NCBI GenBank assembly: GCA_938084925.1
Contig: CALKFY010000027.1
Location: forward strand, 1-64,000
Reading direction: 5' to 3'
DNA from: an uncultured Pseudomonadales bacterium
GTDB taxonomy: Bacteria; Pseudomonadota; Gammaproteobacteria; Pseudomonadales; Balneatricaceae
DNA: 64,000 bases
Both the position numbers and the translations under genes were made by a program. The notes below the pieces were generated by a model. It was not told where the DNA came from. It saw only the letters and a list, made by a program, of their open reading frames with translations, and did no database searches. Positions 52,788 to 62,086 of the stretch are shown here, piece after piece. Each line of letters begins with the position of its first letter. Within the stretch, counting starts at the first letter, position 1.

Positions 52788-54254
52788 ATGCAAGAAGCAG
52801 CACTTAATCTTCGTTCCTTTACGGGCAAGATGAAAATACTCCACTTTAGCTGGATGGCATTCTTTCTTACCTTTGTGGTGTGGTTTAACCACGCACCATT
52901 GCTAGGTTCTATTGGCGCATCCCTACAATTAACCAAGGCGCAAATTAGCACACTTTTAGTGCTCAACGTGGCCTTGGCTATTCCGGCGCGGATTATCGTT
53001 GGCATGCTAACGGACCGCTTTGGCCCACGCATTGTCTACACCATGATCTTGGCGTCGGTCAGTGTGCCATGTTGGATTTTTGCCTTTGCTCAAGACTTTG
53101 ATACCTTGGCTTGGTCGCGTTTGGCTTTAGGTTTTGTGGGTGCCGGCTTTGTCGTTGGTATTCGTATGGTGAGTGAATGGTTCCCAGCCCATGAACTTGG
53201 CACTGCAGAAGGTATCTACGGTGGTTGGGGCAACTTTGGTTCCGCTGCTGGTGCCATGAGCTTGCCCGTGATTGCCCTGTGGTTTGGTGGTGACGATGGT
53301 TGGCGTTGGGCGGTGGCCTCCACGGGTCTTATTAGTTTGGTATTTGCTTGGTTTTGGTGGAGCAATGTCACTGACACGCCAAAAGGCGGAACATATTTTA
53401 AGGCAAAGCACATGGGTGGTCTTGAAGTGACTAGTCTTTCTGATTTTGCCTTGTTGTTGGTCATGAAGATACCCTTCTATGTAGCCTTGGGGGTGTTATC
53501 TTGGAAGCTATCACCAGCGGGTGTAAGTCTAATTAGTCATAGTGCTTATATCTCCGTGTTAGTGGTATTGGCACTGGTGCTAGTGTACGACATCTGGTCT
53601 GCTTACCGTGTTAACAGAGCGGTATTTAGTGACGATATTGAAGAACATGATCGCTATGATTTTAAACAGGTGGCGGTACTTAATGTCATGTATTTTGCTA
53701 CCTTTGGTTCGGAGCTTGCAGTCGTCTCCATGTTGCCGTTATTCTTTGCCCAAGTATTCGAGTTGGATATGGTGGTGGCAGGCCTTTTAGCTGCGGCCTA
53801 TGCCTTTATGAACCTCATGTCGCGTCCAGGTGGTGGTTGGTTGAGTGATCGATTTGGGCGCAAGCCGACCTTGCTGATACTTACCGCAGGCCTCGTAGGC
53901 GGCTACGCTACTATGGCTATGATCGATGCTAGCTGGCCTATTGCTCTAGCTGTGTTGGCCGCGATGGCGTGCTCCTTCTTTGTGCAAGCTGGTGAAGGTG
54001 CTGTATTCTCAGTGGTGCCCCTAATTAAGCGTCGTCTTACCGGGCAGATCGCTGGTATGACCGGTGCTTATGGTAACGTGGGAGCGGTGTTCTATCTGAC
54101 AATGCTTAGCACCTTAACCTACAACGAGTTCTTTATGTTGATGGCCTTCACCGCCTTGCTGGGCTTAGCTGCTTTGACCTTGTTGCGTGAGCCCAAAGGT
54201 CACGTGCATGAAGTCGATGAAGATGGCAGTGTTGTCATGATCAAAGTGGGGTAA
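52788..54254 (+). CDS. narK: Nitrate/nitrite transporter, NNP family of MFS
   Basis: 488 residues, twelve membrane helices. NNP marks: FNHAPLLGSIGASLQLT in the first loop, GMLTDRFGPRIVY, and two nitrate-signature stretches (GAGFVVGIRMVSEWFPAHEL with GIYGGWGNFGSAAG; and FVQAGEGAVFSVVPLIKRR with GMTGAYGNVGAVFYL). It imports nitrate for the reductases downstream. RBS GAGG. It is followed after two bases by the phosphatase-kinase gene. Confidence 0.93.
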   Translation: MQEAALNLRSFTGKMKILHFSWMAFFLTFVVWFNHAPLLGSIGASLQLTKAQISTLLVLNVALAIPARIIVGMLTDRFGPRIVYTMILASVSVPCWIFAFAQDFDTLAWSRLALGFVGAGFVVGIRMVSEWFPAHELGTAEGIYGGWGNFGSAAGAMSLPVIALWFGGDDGWRWAVASTGLISLVFAWFWWSNVTDTPKGGTYFKAKHMGGLEVTSLSDFALLLVMKIPFYVALGVLSWKLSPAGVSLISHSAYISVLVVLALVLVYDIWSAYRVNRAVFSDDIEEHDRYDFKQVAVLNVMYFATFGSELAVVSMLPLFFAQVFELDMVVAGLLAAAYAFMNLMSRPGGGWLSDRFGRKPTLLILTAGLVGGYATMAMIDASWPIALAVLAAMACSFFVQAGEGAVFSVVPLIKRRLTGQIAGMTGAYGNVGAVFYLTMLSTLTYNEFFMLMAFTALLGLAALTLLREPKGHVHEVDEDGSVVMIKVG

Positions 54255-54256
54255 GT

Positions 54257-55963
54257 ATGAATAAAAGCCTCAGAGTTACGGCTGGTGCCTACAGTCAAGC
54301 TGGTCAAAGTGGTGCTAATCAGGATGCCTTAGCGATACGCTCTGATAAACTAGAAGCTCTTGGCAACAAGGGTATAGTGGCCGTTGTGGCCGATGGTGTG
54401 AGCCACTGTCAGGATGGCAAGCTTGCTGCGCAAACGGCCGTGACTGGCTTTATTCAAGACTACTTTAATACCCCCAAAACCTGGCGCGTGGAGCAGTCTG
54501 CTAGCCAGGTTTTGAGTAGTTTAAATCGCTGGTTGTATCGTCATAACGAGAATGATCAGCGCATTGATCAGCAGCGTTTGACCACCTTTACCGCTGCGGT
54601 AATACGCGAACGTGATTTACATGTATTTCATATTGGTGATAGTCGTGCCTACTTGATTCGTCAGGGTGAGTTACAACAGCTAACTAAGGACCATAGCTAC
54701 TGGTCTGGCAGCCAGCATGTTTTGTCACGCGCTCTGGGTTCCGAAGTGCAGGTAAAAATTGACTACTATGTCCACCCTTTGGAACAGGGAGACCTAGTGC
54801 TCTTGGCAACGGATGGCGTGCACCATTGCATTCGCGATACGCGTATTATGGAGCGTCTGGTGGCAAGTAGTTTGGTACTGAGCGACACCGACCTAGATGA
54901 ATCATGCCAGCAGTTGGTAGCTTGGTGTGCTGCCTCGCAGAAGGTAGATGATACCACTGCAGTGATGTTGCGTGTAGACCAGTTGCCGCCAGCAAAAAGT
55001 CCAAATAAAATGTCCAACACACACTTGCCGATACCACCAGCGCTGCAAATAGGCCAGCGCTTGGATGGTTATGAGGTGGTGGAGTGTTTAGGTGCCACCA
55101 ATAGAAGCCTGATATATCGTGTCATAGATGCGGCGGGGCAGTCATTAGTACTGAAAGCACCCAGTGACAACATCGCTGATGATAGCAAGGCTTTAGCCCT
55201 GTTTGCTCAGGAAGAATGGCTTACCCGTAGTCTCAAACACCCTAGTCTAGTGAGTGGGATGGAGCGGCCAAGAGATGCCACGGCAACCTACCTATTGATG
55301 CCTCTAGTGGAAGGTGCGAACTTGCGTCAGTGGCGTGTAGATCAAGAACACACCAGTTTGGTCGAAGTGCGGGCTATTATTAAGCAGCTTATCGAGGTGG
55401 TGCGCCATCTGCACCGTCAAGGCATTCAGCATCGGGATTTACGACCCGAAAATATACTCATTGATGAGCATGGCAAAATTACCTTGATAGATTATGGTAG
55501 CGCCGCTGTGGCGGGCCTGCCCCCAGATACCGAACAACGCGTTGGCGCCCTTGAGTACAGCGCTCCGGAATTGGTGTTGGGGCAACCCTGTCGCCAGCCC
55601 GATGCCTTTGCCATCGCCTGCATTACCTATGAATTGCTGACGGGGCACCTGCCCTACGGCGACAAGCCTGCGCGCTGGCAAGCTTTTACCCGAGTATCGG
55701 AATTCCGCTATCAGTCGTTACTCACTTGGCGGCCAGACCTTGCAACTTGGTTAGACGCTAGCCTAAAGCAGGCTTTGAGCCCCGACGCGCGCCAACGTCC
55801 GGCAGCCCTGTCAGAGTTTTGGCAAGACTTAAATGAGCCCAATGCCGAGCTAGTAGATCAAAGCTGGGTACCACTGATGGAGCGTAACCCATTGCGTTTT
55901 TGGCAATCGGTCAGTGCGCTCTTGTTATGTTTTATGCTTGTGCAAACTTGGCTGTTGTGGTGA
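54257..55963 (+). CDS. Bifunctional PP2C phosphatase / serine-threonine kinase fusion
   Basis: 568 residues. The N-terminal PP2C domain (1-240) has QSGANQDALAI, VVADGVSHCQDGKLAA, FHIGDSRAYLIR, LLATDGVHHCI and the metal Asp in KVDDTTAVML. The C-terminal protein kinase (270-530) has the VAIK-type Lys in LVLKAPS, the catalytic loop IQHRDLRPENILID, LIDYGSAA (DFG reads DYG) and the APE-like SAPELVLG. A single C-terminal membrane segment (FWQSVSALLLCFMLVQTWLL) anchors it with both enzymes in the cytosol. The same fusion recurs in nitrate-assimilation operons of Pseudomonas relatives; substrate unknown. Confidence 0.92.
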   Translation: MNKSLRVTAGAYSQAGQSGANQDALAIRSDKLEALGNKGIVAVVADGVSHCQDGKLAAQTAVTGFIQDYFNTPKTWRVEQSASQVLSSLNRWLYRHNENDQRIDQQRLTTFTAAVIRERDLHVFHIGDSRAYLIRQGELQQLTKDHSYWSGSQHVLSRALGSEVQVKIDYYVHPLEQGDLVLLATDGVHHCIRDTRIMERLVASSLVLSDTDLDESCQQLVAWCAASQKVDDTTAVMLRVDQLPPAKSPNKMSNTHLPIPPALQIGQRLDGYEVVECLGATNRSLIYRVIDAAGQSLVLKAPSDNIADDSKALALFAQEEWLTRSLKHPSLVSGMERPRDATATYLLMPLVEGANLRQWRVDQEHTSLVEVRAIIKQLIEVVRHLHRQGIQHRDLRPENILIDEHGKITLIDYGSAAVAGLPPDTEQRVGALEYSAPELVLGQPCRQPDAFAIACITYELLTGHLPYGDKPARWQAFTRVSEFRYQSLLTWRPDLATWLDASLKQALSPDARQRPAALSEFWQDLNEPNAELVDQSWVPLMERNPLRFWQSVSALLLCFMLVQTWLLW

Positions 55964-55967
55964 TAAT

Positions 55968-55984
55968 TGCACAAAAGAGGTGCG
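55968..55984. promoter_or_regulatory. NtrC-like dyad before nirB (overlaps a hairpin)
   Basis: TGCACAAAAGAGGTGCG has the TGCAC...GTGC(A) dyad of NtrC sites, about 67 bases upstream of the sigma-54 promoter. AGAGGTG (55976-55982) also pairs with CACCTCT (55992-55998) before a T-rich stretch, which could end the upstream transcript. Confidence 0.55.
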
Positions 55985-56050
55985 CTTCTGACACCTCTGT
56001 TTCTTTCCAATATTGCCCTAGCTCATTGTAAAATAACATTTTTATATTAT

Positions 56051-56066
56051 TGGCATGATTGCTGCT
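56051..56066 (+). promoter_or_regulatory. Sigma-54-like promoter for nirB-nirD-nasA
   Basis: TGGCAT (56051-56056), five bases, CTGCT (56062-56066): two differences from consensus with correct spacing. It gives a leader of about 190 bases before nirB. Confidence 0.65.
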
Positions 56067-56267
56067 ATAGGTTAGCTAGGCGAATGACGATTAGCTAAGT
56101 GCCATCAAGGTGCGCTGCTAATACGACACGATAAGCCGGGCAGCAAGGAGCGCCCTCCACAAGACTCCAATAATTAATTAAAGACAAAGACGTCTGCCGC
56201 TTCTGGCTCTGCTACCTTAGGTAGCAGTACGTCTTGTGCTGTCGCGGCAGATATTGGGAGTAAAGCA
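56067..56267 (+). promoter_or_regulatory. Structured nirB leader, possible ANTAR target
   Basis: About 200 untranslated bases. CTGCTACC-TTA-GGTAGCAG (56209-56227) is a perfect hairpin. TCTGCCGC (56193-56200) can pair with GCGGCAGA (56244-56251), five bases before the ribosome-binding site GGGAG. AAGACGT (56187-56193) can pair with ACGTCTT (56229-56235). The last two pairings cross each other, so they are alternatives or a pseudoknot. No T-run terminator is present, so control could act on translation. Confidence 0.6.
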
Positions 56268-58796
56268 ATGTCTGTAACGCGTTTAGCCGTAGTTGGTAAC
56301 GGCATGGTCGGCCACCATTTTTTGCAACAACTAGTCGATCAAGGCGATATTCATCAGTATGCCATTACGGTATTTAGTGAAGAATCACTTCTGGCCTACG
56401 ACCGGGTACAGCTGACCAAGTATATGCAAAGTGGCAGTGCCGAAGCGCTGAGCTTAGCCAGTCTGGAACAATATAAATCCTGGGGTATCGAGGTTAAAGC
56501 CGGGGTCGCCATTGAGACCTTGGATACGCAAGCGCAGATGATTACTGCCAGCGATGGCACGCAGCTTGAATATGACAAGTTGGTACTGGCTACGGGTTCT
56601 TATCCTTTTGTGCCCCCTGTGCCTGGTCACGATGGTGCGGCCTGCCATGTTTATCGCACTATCCCCGACCTGGAAGGTATAAAAGTAGCGGCCAGCAATG
56701 CGCGTTCTGGTGTGGTTATAGGCGGTGGTTTATTGGGTTTGGAAGCTGCCAAGGCCTTGGTTGATCTAGGCTTAGATACCCATGTAGTGGAATTTGCCGA
56801 TCGTCTTATGATTCAACAATTAGACGCCGAAGGCGGCGAGCTACTGGGTAGTAAGATCCGTGACCTAGGCGTCAAGGTGCATACCCAAAAGAATACTCAA
56901 GCAATTGTACCGTTAGAGCACGGTGGTGTGCAGTTACAGTTTGCTGATGGTGAGCTATTAGAAACCGATGTGGTGGTGTTTTCTGCCGGTATTCGCCCCC
57001 GTGACCAGCTTGCCCGTCAGGCTCAATTAGATGTGGGTGAACGTGGTGGTATTGTCATCAATGATCAATGCCAAACTTCTCAACCCAATGTTTACGCGAT
57101 TGGCGAATGTGCCTTATGGCAACAACGCATCTTTGGTTTAGTGGCACCGGGCTATCAGATGGCAAAAACTGTTGCCGCCCATATCAATGGCCTAGAAGGC
57201 AGTTTCCTGGGTGCCGATATGAGCACCAAATTGAAGTTGCTGGGTGTGGATGTGGCCAGTATTGGTGATGCTCAGGGCAACACGCCAGGCGCCAAAACAT
57301 ACCGCCTGTTTGATGAATACCATGGTCACTACCATAAGCTGGTGGTGGATGAGACCGGTGAATTCCTGCTAGGTGCTATCTTAGTTGGCGATGCCGAACG
57401 CTATACCGAGCTGTTACAGATTTACCAAAACCGCATGAGTCTTCCAGAGCACCCAGAAATGTTGTTGCTTTCGGTGGATGATGAAGCCGGTGGCGGTTTT
57501 GCGATGGAATTGCCTGCTAGTGCTAGCATCTGTTCTTGCCACAATGTCAGTAAGGGTGATGTGGTACGTGCCGTACAAGGTGGTTGTTGCAATGTTGCTG
57601 AGGTGAAGGGTCAGACTTGCGCCGCGACTGGTTGTGGTGGTTGTATGCCAGCTCTTACCAAGGTGGTGCAAGACAGTTTGTTGGAACTTGGTGTAGAGGT
57701 GTCTAATGACCTGTGCGAACATTTCGCCTACACCCGTCAGGAACTGTATGACCTGGTGCGTGTGGAAGAGCTAAAAAGTTACAACGAAGTACTAGAGCGC
57801 CATGGCCAAGGTTTAGGTTGTGAAATCTGCAAGCCAGCGCTGGCCTCTATTTTGGCTTCTTGCTGGAATGATTATGTTTTGGCCAATGACCACGTGGCAC
57901 AACAGGACAGCAACGACCGTTATCTTGCCAATATTCAAAAAGACGGCAGTTATTCCGTGGTGCCTAGGGTGCCGGCTGGAGAAATTACCCCGCGGCAGCT
58001 GATCGTGCTAGGCCAAGTGGCCGAAGATTTTAGCCTGTATTGCAAGATTACCGGCGGTCAACGCGTCGACCTATTGGGTGCTCGCCAAGATCAGTTGCCA
58101 GCTATCTGGCAACAACTGATTGAGGCTGGTTTTGAAACGGGTCATGCCTATGGTAAATCCGTACGTACAGTGAAATCCTGTGTGGGCAGCACCTGGTGTC
58201 GATTTGGCGTTGGCGATAGCGTCAAATTGGCCATCGATATAGAGAACCGCTACAAGGGCGTACGTTCACCGCATAAACTCAAGTTTGCCGTGTCCGGCTG
58301 CACCCGTGAGTGTGCCGAGGCGCAAAGCAAGGACATTGGTGTGATTGCCACCGATAAGGGCTGGAATCTCTATGTTTGTGGCAATGGTGGCATGCGCCCA
58401 CGCCATGCTGATTTGCTGGCTACGGATTTGGATCAGCAAACTTTGATCACCTATATAGATCGTTTGTTGATGTTCTACATCAAAACCGCCGACCGTTTGC
58501 AACGTACTTCCACCTGGTTTGAACAGTTGGACGGGGGCTTGGATTACTTGCGTCAGGTAGTGATTGATGACAAGTTGGCAATAGGCGCTCAACTGGAGCA
58601 ACAGATGCAGGCCTTAGTGGATGCTTATCAATGTGAATGGAAGACGACTTTAGAAGACCCGCATGCAGTAACGCGCTTCCAGTCATTTGTGAATAGCCCG
58701 GCCACCGATGCCAGCATCGTCATGGTCAATGAACGTGATCAGGTGCGTCCAGCGACCGCCAATGAACGTATTGAGCTAGTCTCAGCCAGCATTTAA
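56268..58796 (+). CDS. nirB: Assimilatory nitrite reductase [NAD(P)H] large subunit
   Basis: 842 residues: FAD/NAD-binding reductase (VVGNGMVGHHFLQQL; GVVIGGGLLGLEAAKALVDL), a BFD-type [2Fe-2S] domain (ICSCHNVSKGDV...CAATGCGGC, about 420-470), a ferredoxin-like half-domain, and the siroheme/[4Fe-4S] domain with Cys pairs in KSCVGSTWCRFG (C-x5-C) and VSGCTRECAEA (C-x3-C). It reduces nitrite to ammonium with six electrons in the cytosol. nirD and nasA follow. The length is normal for NirB. Confidence 0.97.
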   Translation: MSVTRLAVVGNGMVGHHFLQQLVDQGDIHQYAITVFSEESLLAYDRVQLTKYMQSGSAEALSLASLEQYKSWGIEVKAGVAIETLDTQAQMITASDGTQLEYDKLVLATGSYPFVPPVPGHDGAACHVYRTIPDLEGIKVAASNARSGVVIGGGLLGLEAAKALVDLGLDTHVVEFADRLMIQQLDAEGGELLGSKIRDLGVKVHTQKNTQAIVPLEHGGVQLQFADGELLETDVVVFSAGIRPRDQLARQAQLDVGERGGIVINDQCQTSQPNVYAIGECALWQQRIFGLVAPGYQMAKTVAAHINGLEGSFLGADMSTKLKLLGVDVASIGDAQGNTPGAKTYRLFDEYHGHYHKLVVDETGEFLLGAILVGDAERYTELLQIYQNRMSLPEHPEMLLLSVDDEAGGGFAMELPASASICSCHNVSKGDVVRAVQGGCCNVAEVKGQTCAATGCGGCMPALTKVVQDSLLELGVEVSNDLCEHFAYTRQELYDLVRVEELKSYNEVLERHGQGLGCEICKPALASILASCWNDYVLANDHVAQQDSNDRYLANIQKDGSYSVVPRVPAGEITPRQLIVLGQVAEDFSLYCKITGGQRVDLLGARQDQLPAIWQQLIEAGFETGHAYGKSVRTVKSCVGSTWCRFGVGDSVKLAIDIENRYKGVRSPHKLKFAVSGCTRECAEAQSKDIGVIATDKGWNLYVCGNGGMRPRHADLLATDLDQQTLITYIDRLLMFYIKTADRLQRTSTWFEQLDGGLDYLRQVVIDDKLAIGAQLEQQMQALVDAYQCEWKTTLEDPHAVTRFQSFVNSPATDASIVMVNERDQVRPATANERIELVSASI

Positions 58797-58807
58797 AGGA
58801 GCTTATT

Positions 58808-59155
58808 ATGTCTGTACAACAGTGGGTTCAAGTGTGTGATCAGCAACAGCTACTAGCCAATGCTGGTGTAACGGCCTTAATAGGCGAACAACAGGTGGCG
58901 GTATTTTACGTGCCGGCCAATGATCAGGTATTTGCCGTGGACAACCTAGACCCGGTAACGGGTGCCCAGGTGATGGCGCGAGGCTTAATAGGTAGCCAAG
59001 GCGAACAAATGTATGTGGCATCGCCGTTGTTGAAGCAACGCTATTGCCTACACACAGGCCAAGGACTAGATGACGACGCACAGCGCCTTAATAATTGGCC
59101 TGTGCGCTTAAATGATGGCATGGTAGAAGTCGCACTGGAGGCAGCCAGTGCTTGA
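58808..59155 (+). CDS. nirD: Nitrite reductase small subunit (Rieske-like fold)
   Basis: 115 residues of the NirD family (NDQVFAVDNLDPVTGAQVMA, ARGLIGSQGEQMYVASPLLK, HTGQGLDDDAQ). The Rieske cluster ligands are absent, as usual for NirD. It partners NirB. It overlaps the start of nasA by eight bases, so the two are coupled. Confidence 0.95.
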   Translation: MSVQQWVQVCDQQQLLANAGVTALIGEQQVAVFYVPANDQVFAVDNLDPVTGAQVMARGLIGSQGEQMYVASPLLKQRYCLHTGQGLDDDAQRLNNWPVRLNDGMVEVALEAASA

Positions 59156-61826
59156 TATTAGTGATGTCACCATTACTAAGACAACCTGTGCTTACTGCGG
59201 TGTGGGTTGCGGTATTGCCGTTAAGCAGGAAATACATGCAGGCCAAGTGATTCATGTTGACGGCGACGTTAAACATCCTGCCAACATGGGCCGCCTGTGT
59301 ATTAAAGGGGCTAACCTAGATAGCACTCTGGTGCAGGCAGGTAGGTTGTTGACGGCTCAAGTGGACGGTGAGCCGGTGAACAGCGAGAAGGCCTATGACG
59401 CTGTTGCTCAGCGTTTACAGCAGGTGATTAGCGAACACGGTCCCGAAGCGGTAGGCTTCTATTTGTCCGGACAGTTGCTAACCGAAGACTATTATATTGC
59501 CAACAAACTTTGCAAAGGCTTTATTGGTAGTCCAAATTTAGACACCAATTCGCGCTTGTGTATGTCATCGGCGGTGGTGGCGCAACAGCGCGCCTTTGGC
59601 GAAGACTTGGTGCCAGGTTGTTATGACGACCTAGAACAGGCTGACCTTGTGTTGTTAGTGGGTTCTAATATGGCTTGGACGCACCCTATTGTGTTCCAAC
59701 GTTTGCTTAAGGCCCGCGAGCGCAATCCAGCTATGCAAATTGTGGTGTTGGACCCGAAGCAGACAGCAACGGCGCAGTTGGCAGACATGCACCTCGCTCT
59801 AGCCCCTGCTAGCGATGGTTACTTCTTTACCGGCTTGCTGGCTTATCTAAATCAGCAAGATGCACTGGATTTGGATTATATTCAGGCCCACACGGAAGGC
59901 TTTTCTGAGGCCTTGGCAGCAGCGCTTGTTGCTACCCCTGATATTGCTAGTGTAGCCCGCCAGTGTGACTTATCGGCCGCGCAAGTGGCCAAGATTTTCG
60001 CCGCTTTTGCTAACACTGACAAGGTGGTGAGCGTTTATTCCCAAGGCGTTAATCAGTCCAATACGGGTAGTGATAAGGCCAATGCCATTATCAACTGTCA
60101 CCTTGCCACAGGTAAGATTGGTCGTCCTGGTGCTTGTCCATTTTCTATTACCGGTCAGCCCAATGCCATGGGAGGGCGTGAAGTGGGTGGTATGGCCACA
60201 CAGCTAGCCGCCCACCGCAGCTATGACGATCCACAACAACGGGCTCAGGTAAAACAATTTTGGCAAGCACCGCAGTTGCCAGAACAAGCTGGCTATAAGG
60301 CAGTTGAACTGTTTGATGCTGTCTCGGATGGGCGTATTAAAGCCATTTGGATTATGGGCAGCAACCCCGTGGTGAGTTTGCCCAACGCCGATAAAGTACA
60401 GCGTGCGCTAGAGCAATGCCCATTGGTCATTGTTTCAGAAACCCATGCCAATACTGATACCGCAGCATGTGCTGACATTCTACTGCCAGCCAGTGGTTGG
60501 GGTGAAAAAGACGGTACTGTCACTAATTCAGAGCGTATGATTAGCCGTCAGAGGGCCTTTGCTCCCACGCCACAAGGTGTGCGCCAAGATTGGCAAATTT
60601 TGTCAGCGGTAGCACAGCGTATGGGACATGGGCAGGCCTTTGCTTTTACCAGTAGTGCCGATATATTCCGCGAACATGCACGACTATCGGCCCTAGAGGA
60701 CGATACGCCACGGCAGTTCAACTTGGGCCCCTTGGCACAAATATCCGATCAACAATATACCGACCTGCAACCCTTGCAGTGGCCGGTACACCGTGATGAC
60801 AATAGTGCAACTGGTTGGCAGGGTAGCCCGCGTCTGTTTGCCGATGGGCAGTTTGCTACGCCTTCGGGCAAGGCTTATTGTTATGCTGTAAGTCCTGCCT
60901 TGGCGCAAGGCGAATCTAGTCAAGACTATCCCCTATGGCTGAATTCAGGCCGCTGGCGTGACCAGTGGCACAGTATGAGCCGTACCGGTGAAGTTGCGCA
61001 ATTGAGCAAGCATGAGCCAGAGCCGCGCATCGAGATGCACCCTTTTGACGCCAAGGCTTATGCCATTACCGACGACCAGTGGGCACGTGTAAGCAGTGCT
61101 CAGGGTGATTATGTGGCACGGGTGCGTACCACTTCCTCTTTACGCCAAGGCCAGCTATTTGTACCGATCCATTGGAACCAGCAATATGCTAGTAAGGCGA
61201 AGGCGAGTAGTTTGGTTGCGGCGATTGTTGATGTCAGTTCCGGGCAGCCACAATTCAAGCAGGTGCCGGTGAAAGTTGCGCCATTAACGATGCAGTGGCA
61301 AGCGCGCTTGGTTTGCCGTCAAGCGGTGTCCATGGCCGAACATGAACATTGGGTAAGGGCGCCGCTACAGGATTTCTGCCAATACCAATTGGCGGGTAAT
61401 AGTGAGTTTGCTTGGGTCGATTGGTTGCGTATGGTTTTGCCTGAGCAGGATGAAACCATGGTGCTGCAGTCTAGTGAAGCCCATAGCTTGCGTTTGGCCG
61501 TATACCAAAAGGGCCGGCTGATGGCGCTCTTGTGGGTGGCCAAAGAACTGCCCGTCATTAACGACGACTTGATTTATAGCCTGTTGCAGCAACCGCGCTT
61601 AAACGCCAGCCAACGCTTACAAGCCTTGGCTGGACAAAAAGGCCGCAAGGTGGTGGCAGATAAGTTGGTGTGCGCTTGTATGCAAGTGACAGCATCGGCT
61701 ATTGATGAGGCCATTGACCAAGGTGAAAGCAGCCTCGCGGGTTTAAAAAACAAGCTCGGTTGCGGTAGTGGTTGTGGCTCTTGTCTAGGTGAAGTGCAGG
61801 CACGCTTGAACAAGGCTTACGCCTAA
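59148..61826 (+). CDS. nasA: Assimilatory nitrate reductase catalytic subunit
   Basis: 892 residues of the molybdopterin oxidoreductase family. N-terminal [4Fe-4S] cluster: TTCAYCGVGCGIAV and RLCIKG (C-x2-C-x3-C...C). Molybdopterin regions include SRLCMSSAVVAQQRAFGEDL and WIMGSNPVVSLPNAD, and the C-terminal MopB/dinucleotide-binding domain has LWLNSGRWRDQWHSMSRTGE. A BFD-like [2Fe-2S] domain ends the protein (VCACMQVTASAIDEAI, CGSGCGSCLGEVQ). It reduces nitrate to nitrite. GTG start with GGAGG upstream, overlapping nirD. Confidence 0.96.
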   Translation: MLDISDVTITKTTCAYCGVGCGIAVKQEIHAGQVIHVDGDVKHPANMGRLCIKGANLDSTLVQAGRLLTAQVDGEPVNSEKAYDAVAQRLQQVISEHGPEAVGFYLSGQLLTEDYYIANKLCKGFIGSPNLDTNSRLCMSSAVVAQQRAFGEDLVPGCYDDLEQADLVLLVGSNMAWTHPIVFQRLLKARERNPAMQIVVLDPKQTATAQLADMHLALAPASDGYFFTGLLAYLNQQDALDLDYIQAHTEGFSEALAAALVATPDIASVARQCDLSAAQVAKIFAAFANTDKVVSVYSQGVNQSNTGSDKANAIINCHLATGKIGRPGACPFSITGQPNAMGGREVGGMATQLAAHRSYDDPQQRAQVKQFWQAPQLPEQAGYKAVELFDAVSDGRIKAIWIMGSNPVVSLPNADKVQRALEQCPLVIVSETHANTDTAACADILLPASGWGEKDGTVTNSERMISRQRAFAPTPQGVRQDWQILSAVAQRMGHGQAFAFTSSADIFREHARLSALEDDTPRQFNLGPLAQISDQQYTDLQPLQWPVHRDDNSATGWQGSPRLFADGQFATPSGKAYCYAVSPALAQGESSQDYPLWLNSGRWRDQWHSMSRTGEVAQLSKHEPEPRIEMHPFDAKAYAITDDQWARVSSAQGDYVARVRTTSSLRQGQLFVPIHWNQQYASKAKASSLVAAIVDVSSGQPQFKQVPVKVAPLTMQWQARLVCRQAVSMAEHEHWVRAPLQDFCQYQLAGNSEFAWVDWLRMVLPEQDETMVLQSSEAHSLRLAVYQKGRLMALLWVAKELPVINDDLIYSLLQQPRLNASQRLQALAGQKGRKVVADKLVCACMQVTASAIDEAIDQGESSLAGLKNKLGCGSGCGSCLGEVQARLNKAYA

Positions 61827-61931
61827 CCCAGTCTATAATCTATTTTTGGCAGGGCTTAAGGTGCCTAGGATTGAGTATATGATCTTGCCACTGCGCACAT
61901 TGCTAGTCATGTGGGAAGCTTGGATGCGATG

Positions 61932-62078
61932 TCAGCCTAGGTCGCGGAACATAAACTCGATACAAGGTGCACGATGGGTACAGTTGCGAGTGTAATAACT
62001 CAGCAACTCGTCGACATCGTTGGCTTCAATCAGCCGTATATGGCCATGGCAAGTGTGGAAGTTGGGCTGTGACAACAT
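61932..62078 (-). CDS. 48-residue protein downstream of radA
   Basis: A reverse-strand frame of 48 codons begins with ATG eight bases after the radA stop, with AGGTT as a weak ribosome-binding site. The product (MLSQPNFHTCHGHIRLIEAN, then DVDELLSYYTRNCTHRAPC) has three Cys and four His in a protein-like composition and ends EFMFRDLG. The spacing suggests an operon with radA. No family recognised; the Cys/His content could bind a metal. Confidence 0.5.
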   Translation of the reverse strand: MLSQPNFHTCHGHIRLIEANDVDELLSYYTRNCTHRAPCIEFMFRDLG

Positions 62079-62086
62079 GGGCTAAC

